From positions 1-31,171 of the IMG/VR virus record IMGVR_UViG_3300044941_000114: a DNA stretch of 31,171 bases. The stretch is one strand, 5' to 3'. Shown here piece by piece: positions 28,870 through 31,171 of the stretch. The stretch's first letter is position 1; every line of letters begins with the position of its first letter. Source of the DNA: a virus. The notes below the pieces were generated by a model. It made no database searches. It was given only the letters and a program-made list of their open reading frames with translations, and was not told the origin of the DNA. The position numbers were made by a program, and so were the translations under genes.

Positions 28870-29223
28870 ATGAACCATTTTCCAACAGTCGAATCCCGCA
28901 TCAAGCAGTACCCAGCCTGCGCCGCCATCAACCTGATGGAGTCAGAAAAAGACCTCTACACCGGGGCCGGATGGAAGCTCGCCCGGTTCGAGGACGGCAC
29001 GCTGGTCGAGTTTTTCGACCCGATCGAGCGGCCGGAAAAAACCGCGCTCGCAGAGGCTACCGCCTGGCTCGCCCGCCACCACGGGCGCAGCGAGACCTGG
29101 CTGGTGATGTGCAGTTGCTACCAGCTGTGCGAGCCGCGCCGGATCGCCATCACCGATGCCGCTGCGCTCGCGCACATGGCGCGGGTGTTTGGCGAGCAGT
29201 TCGCGCGATGGGAGCGCGAATGA
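28870..29223 (+). CDS. Hypothetical protein (117 aa)
   Basis: Starts MNHFPTVESRIKQYPACAAI. The start at 28870 is chosen because of the GGAGAG site; a possible longer form from 28771 would add 33 weakly protein-like residues. The middle (GWKLARFEDGTLVEFFDPIE) is beta-rich and the end (ITDAAALAHMARVFGEQFAR) is helical. It has a Cys pair (MCSCYQLC). Function unknown. Confidence 0.65.
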   Translation: MNHFPTVESRIKQYPACAAINLMESEKDLYTGAGWKLARFEDGTLVEFFDPIERPEKTALAEATAWLARHHGRSETWLVMCSCYQLCEPRRIAITDAAALAHMARVFGEQFARWERE

Positions 29224-29468
29224 AAAACACGTCCCCCACGCCCGCGCAGGTGCGGGCGTTCCTGAAGGCGCACGGCCTCACCGGCTCGCGCGCCGCCGAA
29301 CTGGCGGGGTTGTCCGGCTCCGCCCAGGTGCGCAAATACACCGGCGGCGAAAACCCGCACCGCATGAGCTACGCGATCCAGTTTACCCTGGCCGCGAAAT
29401 GCGTGCTCGATGCCGACACCATCGCCCGCATCGAGGCGGCGATGCCGGTGAACCTGCCAGACGGCTAG
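29220..29468 (+). CDS. Helix-turn-helix-like regulator (82 aa)
   Basis: Starts MKNTSPTPAQVRAFLKAHGL and contains TGSRAAELAGLSGSAQVRKY then TGGENPHRMSYAIQF, a compact XRE-like helix-turn-helix pattern I associate with small phage proteins. It overlaps the preceding gene (ATGA) and is the last gene of the operon. It may regulate its own operon by binding the palindrome at 28180-28200; this is inference from proximity. Confidence 0.65.
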   Translation: MKNTSPTPAQVRAFLKAHGLTGSRAAELAGLSGSAQVRKYTGGENPHRMSYAIQFTLAAKCVLDADTIARIEAAMPVNLPDG

Positions 29469-29477
29469 ACGCGCGTC

Positions 29478-29576
29478 TCAGCTCTTATAGGGAACTGACT
29501 TCTTGCGAACGATGTTGCCCTTGAACATCCGGTATTTGCCGGAGCCAAGCTGGCGCGCGCCTGAATTTTCAGCCAT
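29478..29576 (-). CDS. 32-residue basic peptide encoded after the radical SAM gene
   Basis: A short peptide beginning MAENSGARQLGSGKYR and ending VRKKSVPYKS, with 9 basic residues among 32. The ATG overlaps the end of the radical SAM gene (the two frames share 8 bases) and has GGAGAG five bases upstream. Its stop faces a converging gene. Size and placement next to a radical SAM enzyme recall a modified-peptide precursor, but it has no Cys-rich core and could be an unrelated small protein. Confidence 0.55.
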   Translation of the reverse strand: MAENSGARQLGSGKYRMFKGNIVRKKSVPYKS

Positions 29577-30792
29577 GATGTCTCTCCACTTTATCAACGT
29601 AAACGCAGGCATCGGCCGGGATGGATGGGGTTGCGAATCCGTCTGCCGATACCGCCATGAGTGGAACGCCGTCATCGTCTGAAGCGTACCCTCCAAGATA
29701 GTCTACACGGGCAAAAGCGTTTAGTCTAAACGGGGTCGGTAAATCTTCCATACGCCAGAAAAAACCATGCACGTCGCGCATGGTTTTGGCGGTTTCGGTT
29801 TTTTCGCCCAGGTTGCGAATGTTGCGACCGAACTTGACCAGGAACTCCTTGTAAACCGAGCGCGTGCCCGTGTGGATGGTCGCCCATCGATCAAAGGCGT
29901 CGAATGGCAGCATCGCGGGTTTTCCGCCTGCGGCGAGACGGCAGTCCCGAACGAAGGCATCCAGCGTGGGCACAAACGGAAAGCCGAGTTTGAAGTAATC
30001 ATCCCAGAATCCCTGCTCGGGGGCTTCGCTCACGCCCATGCGGATGATGTTGATGCCGCACGCGAGCGCATGGTCGAGGGCGGCGCGGTAGGTGTGCTCG
30101 TGCGGTTCGATGCGCTTGCGGCTGTATTCGATGAATTCGGTTTCGCTGTTTTTGAAGCGCTCGGACAGGTTGGCAATCTGGAAGCGTGAGAGGTGCAGCG
30201 GCTGGTGCCAGATGTGGCGCACCCCGGCTTCGGCCAGCTTGCTGATTTCTGCCTCGATGTCATCCCACCAGGGCGGGATCAAGGGATTGAGCCCGACGAT
30301 GACCATGTGTCCGCACGCTTTCAGCCGCCGGATGAATTCCATGCGCTGTGCGTGTGGCGGGTTGCCTGGTTCGTAGGTGCGGGCGATGGCTTCGCGGTTG
30401 GTGGTGAGGCTGACATAGACCAGGGTGGGCGGGCTGTTTTCGATGAGCGCTTCGGCCTCCGGCACGCCGCCGCGCGTCTGGTAGACCAGCCGGAATCCAT
30501 GACGCTGGCTGGATTCGTGCAGCGCCTGGAAAGTCGGGTAGTTGGACTTGGCGCACGGGTCGCTGTCGTTGGCGGTCATCACCGGGTGGCCGGCCTGCAG
30601 GAGTTCGTACTCGATGCAGGTCGAGCCGCGTTCGTACCAGCCGGCAATGCGTAGCAGGTCGGCGGCTTCGGTTTCGCGGTCTGGTTTGTTGAGGTTGGCG
30701 AAGCAGTACACGCAGCCGTGCGAACAGCGGTTCATGCCGAAATGGAGGACGAAAGGCGAAATGAGGTATTCGCCCGTGTAGAGGCGGATCAT
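29569..30792 (-). CDS. Radical SAM enzyme (SPL-like)
   Basis: A 407-residue enzyme with a classic [4Fe-4S] motif, C23-SHG-C27-VY-C30 (NRCSHGCVYCFAN), that should bind S-adenosylmethionine and generate a radical. The barrel continues with VMTANDSDPCAKSNYPTFQA, VYVSLTTNREAIARTYEPGN and HMVIVGLNPLIPP, resembling spore photoproduct lyase-like proteins (SplB family) that act on DNA bases. The C-terminal half (about 240-407) has no domain I recognise. It lies directly after a ParB-like gene. Which substrate it acts on is not shown. Confidence 0.85.
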   Translation of the reverse strand: MIRLYTGEYLISPFVLHFGMNRCSHGCVYCFANLNKPDRETEAADLLRIAGWYERGSTCIEYELLQAGHPVMTANDSDPCAKSNYPTFQALHESSQRHGFRLVYQTRGGVPEAEALIENSPPTLVYVSLTTNREAIARTYEPGNPPHAQRMEFIRRLKACGHMVIVGLNPLIPPWWDDIEAEISKLAEAGVRHIWHQPLHLSRFQIANLSERFKNSETEFIEYSRKRIEPHEHTYRAALDHALACGINIIRMGVSEAPEQGFWDDYFKLGFPFVPTLDAFVRDCRLAAGGKPAMLPFDAFDRWATIHTGTRSVYKEFLVKFGRNIRNLGEKTETAKTMRDVHGFFWRMEDLPTPFRLNAFARVDYLGGYASDDDGVPLMAVSADGFATPSIPADACVYVDKVERHHG

Positions 30793-31171
30793 GGCAGGGT
30801 CTCCACGAGTTTTGCAAAGGCCTCGGACAGGCTGGGTTTGCCGAGCGTTTTACGGTAGGCCTCGAATTTCAGCCATTGCGGACGGGTGAGGTAGGCCAGC
30901 ACGGGGTAGATGGTTTTTTCCCTGGACGGCGCGCCCGCTTCGCCGCTGGCCTGCTCCGTATCATCACTGCTCTGCGCCTGGTGGGCGTCGTTCTCTGGTA
31001 TGTCAGGGCTGCCGGTGAAGTCACCCAGCAGCTGGTCGAGTTCGTCGGCGCTGAACCCGGTGCTTTCAATGTCCCATCCCAACTCTTCCAGCGCGGCGAT
31101 TTCTTCCGCGAGCAGGGCTTCGTCCCAGCCGGAATTGAGTGCGAGCTTGTTGTCCGCGAGGATGTACGCGC
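30789..31171 (-). CDS. ParB-like domain protein, C-terminal part (cut by window edge)
   Basis: The reading frame is open to the right edge, so the start is outside. The visible segment AYILADNKLALNSGWDEALL then GFSADELDQLLGDF is the conserved C-terminal part of the ParB-like domain of phage DNA modification methyltransferases. After it a low-complexity acidic linker and a basic helix end near the stop. It overlaps the radical SAM start (ATGA). The missing N terminus is likely ParB/Srx. Whether a methyltransferase domain is present cannot be seen. Confidence 0.8.
   Translation of the reverse strand, partial: AYILADNKLALNSGWDEALLAEEIAALEELGWDIESTGFSADELDQLLGDFTGSPDIPENDAHQAQSSDDTEQASGEAGAPSREKTIYPVLAYLTRPQWLKFEAYRKTLGKPSLSEAFAKLVETLP

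Noticed and set aside
29467-29478. Perfect palindrome AGACGCGCGTCT between convergent genes as a terminator
   Set aside because: It has no loop and no T run on either side, so termination is not supported. Left as a possible binding site only.
29478-29576. Classical RiPP precursor call for the 32-residue peptide
   Set aside because: No Cys, no repeated core motif and no leader-like split are visible; adjacency to a radical SAM gene alone is not enough.

Overview
The window is about 31 kb of a lambda-like temperate siphovirus genome from a high-GC proteobacterium. Host evidence is indirect: high GC, aadA-like integron attC sites and proteobacterial-type tail and lysis genes. A betaproteobacterium would fit but is not proven. 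The gene order is lambda's. A leftward late operon (minus strand, about 28.0 kb down to 8.0 kb) carries head, tail and lysis genes. A rightward early operon (plus strand, 2.1-7.7 kb) ends in xis and int. The two converge on an attP-like region at 7.7-8.0 kb. Because tail genes and int flank this region, the sequence looks like a non-integrated phage genome or the junction of tandem prophages, not a single prophage end.

Left part (1-2.1 kb): an immunity-type divergent region. Two facing promoters each carry a TAAAC-N5-GTTTA operator. Leftward lie a Cro-like gene with an apparently leaderless start, an initiator-like tRNA(CAU), a terminator in the position of lambda tR1, a CII-like regulator whose start sits on a hairpin, a 55-residue gene, and a gpZ-like minor tail gene. 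Where cI would be expected between the two promoters there is only a short helix-turn-helix-like fragment and a terminator.

Early rightward operon (2.1-7.7 kb): small overlapping hypothetical genes, a DUF4326 gene, a truncated methyltransferase-like gene, then a block of three integron-type gene cassettes. Three attC sites can be folded, and each ORF is bounded by core sites that match each other exactly as reverse complements. After the block come a small membrane protein, ssb, a hypothetical gene, xis and int. Integron cassettes embedded in a phage early operon are the most unusual thing in the window.

attP region (7.7-8.0 kb): a complete tRNA-Val(CAC), then 101 bp away a copy of its anticodon arm with the same loop and a changed, still paired stem, flanked by direct repeats.

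Late operon (read right to left from 28.0 kb): DUF6148/gpW-like joiner, portal, fused ClpP-type protease and major capsid protein with an internal start, cement protein, FII-like and U-like connector proteins, tail tube, holin and lysis genes, tail fibre genes, tail chaperone pair with a clear -1 frameshift heptamer, tape measure, tail tip proteins and DUF2793. The lysis and fibre genes lie between the tail tube and tail chaperone genes, which are adjacent in lambda.

Right end (28.1-31.2 kb): a plus-strand four-gene accessory operon with its own promoter and palindromic operator. It faces a minus-strand group made of a ParB-like protein (cut by the window edge), a radical SAM enzyme and a 32-residue basic peptide. 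No terminase gene is visible.
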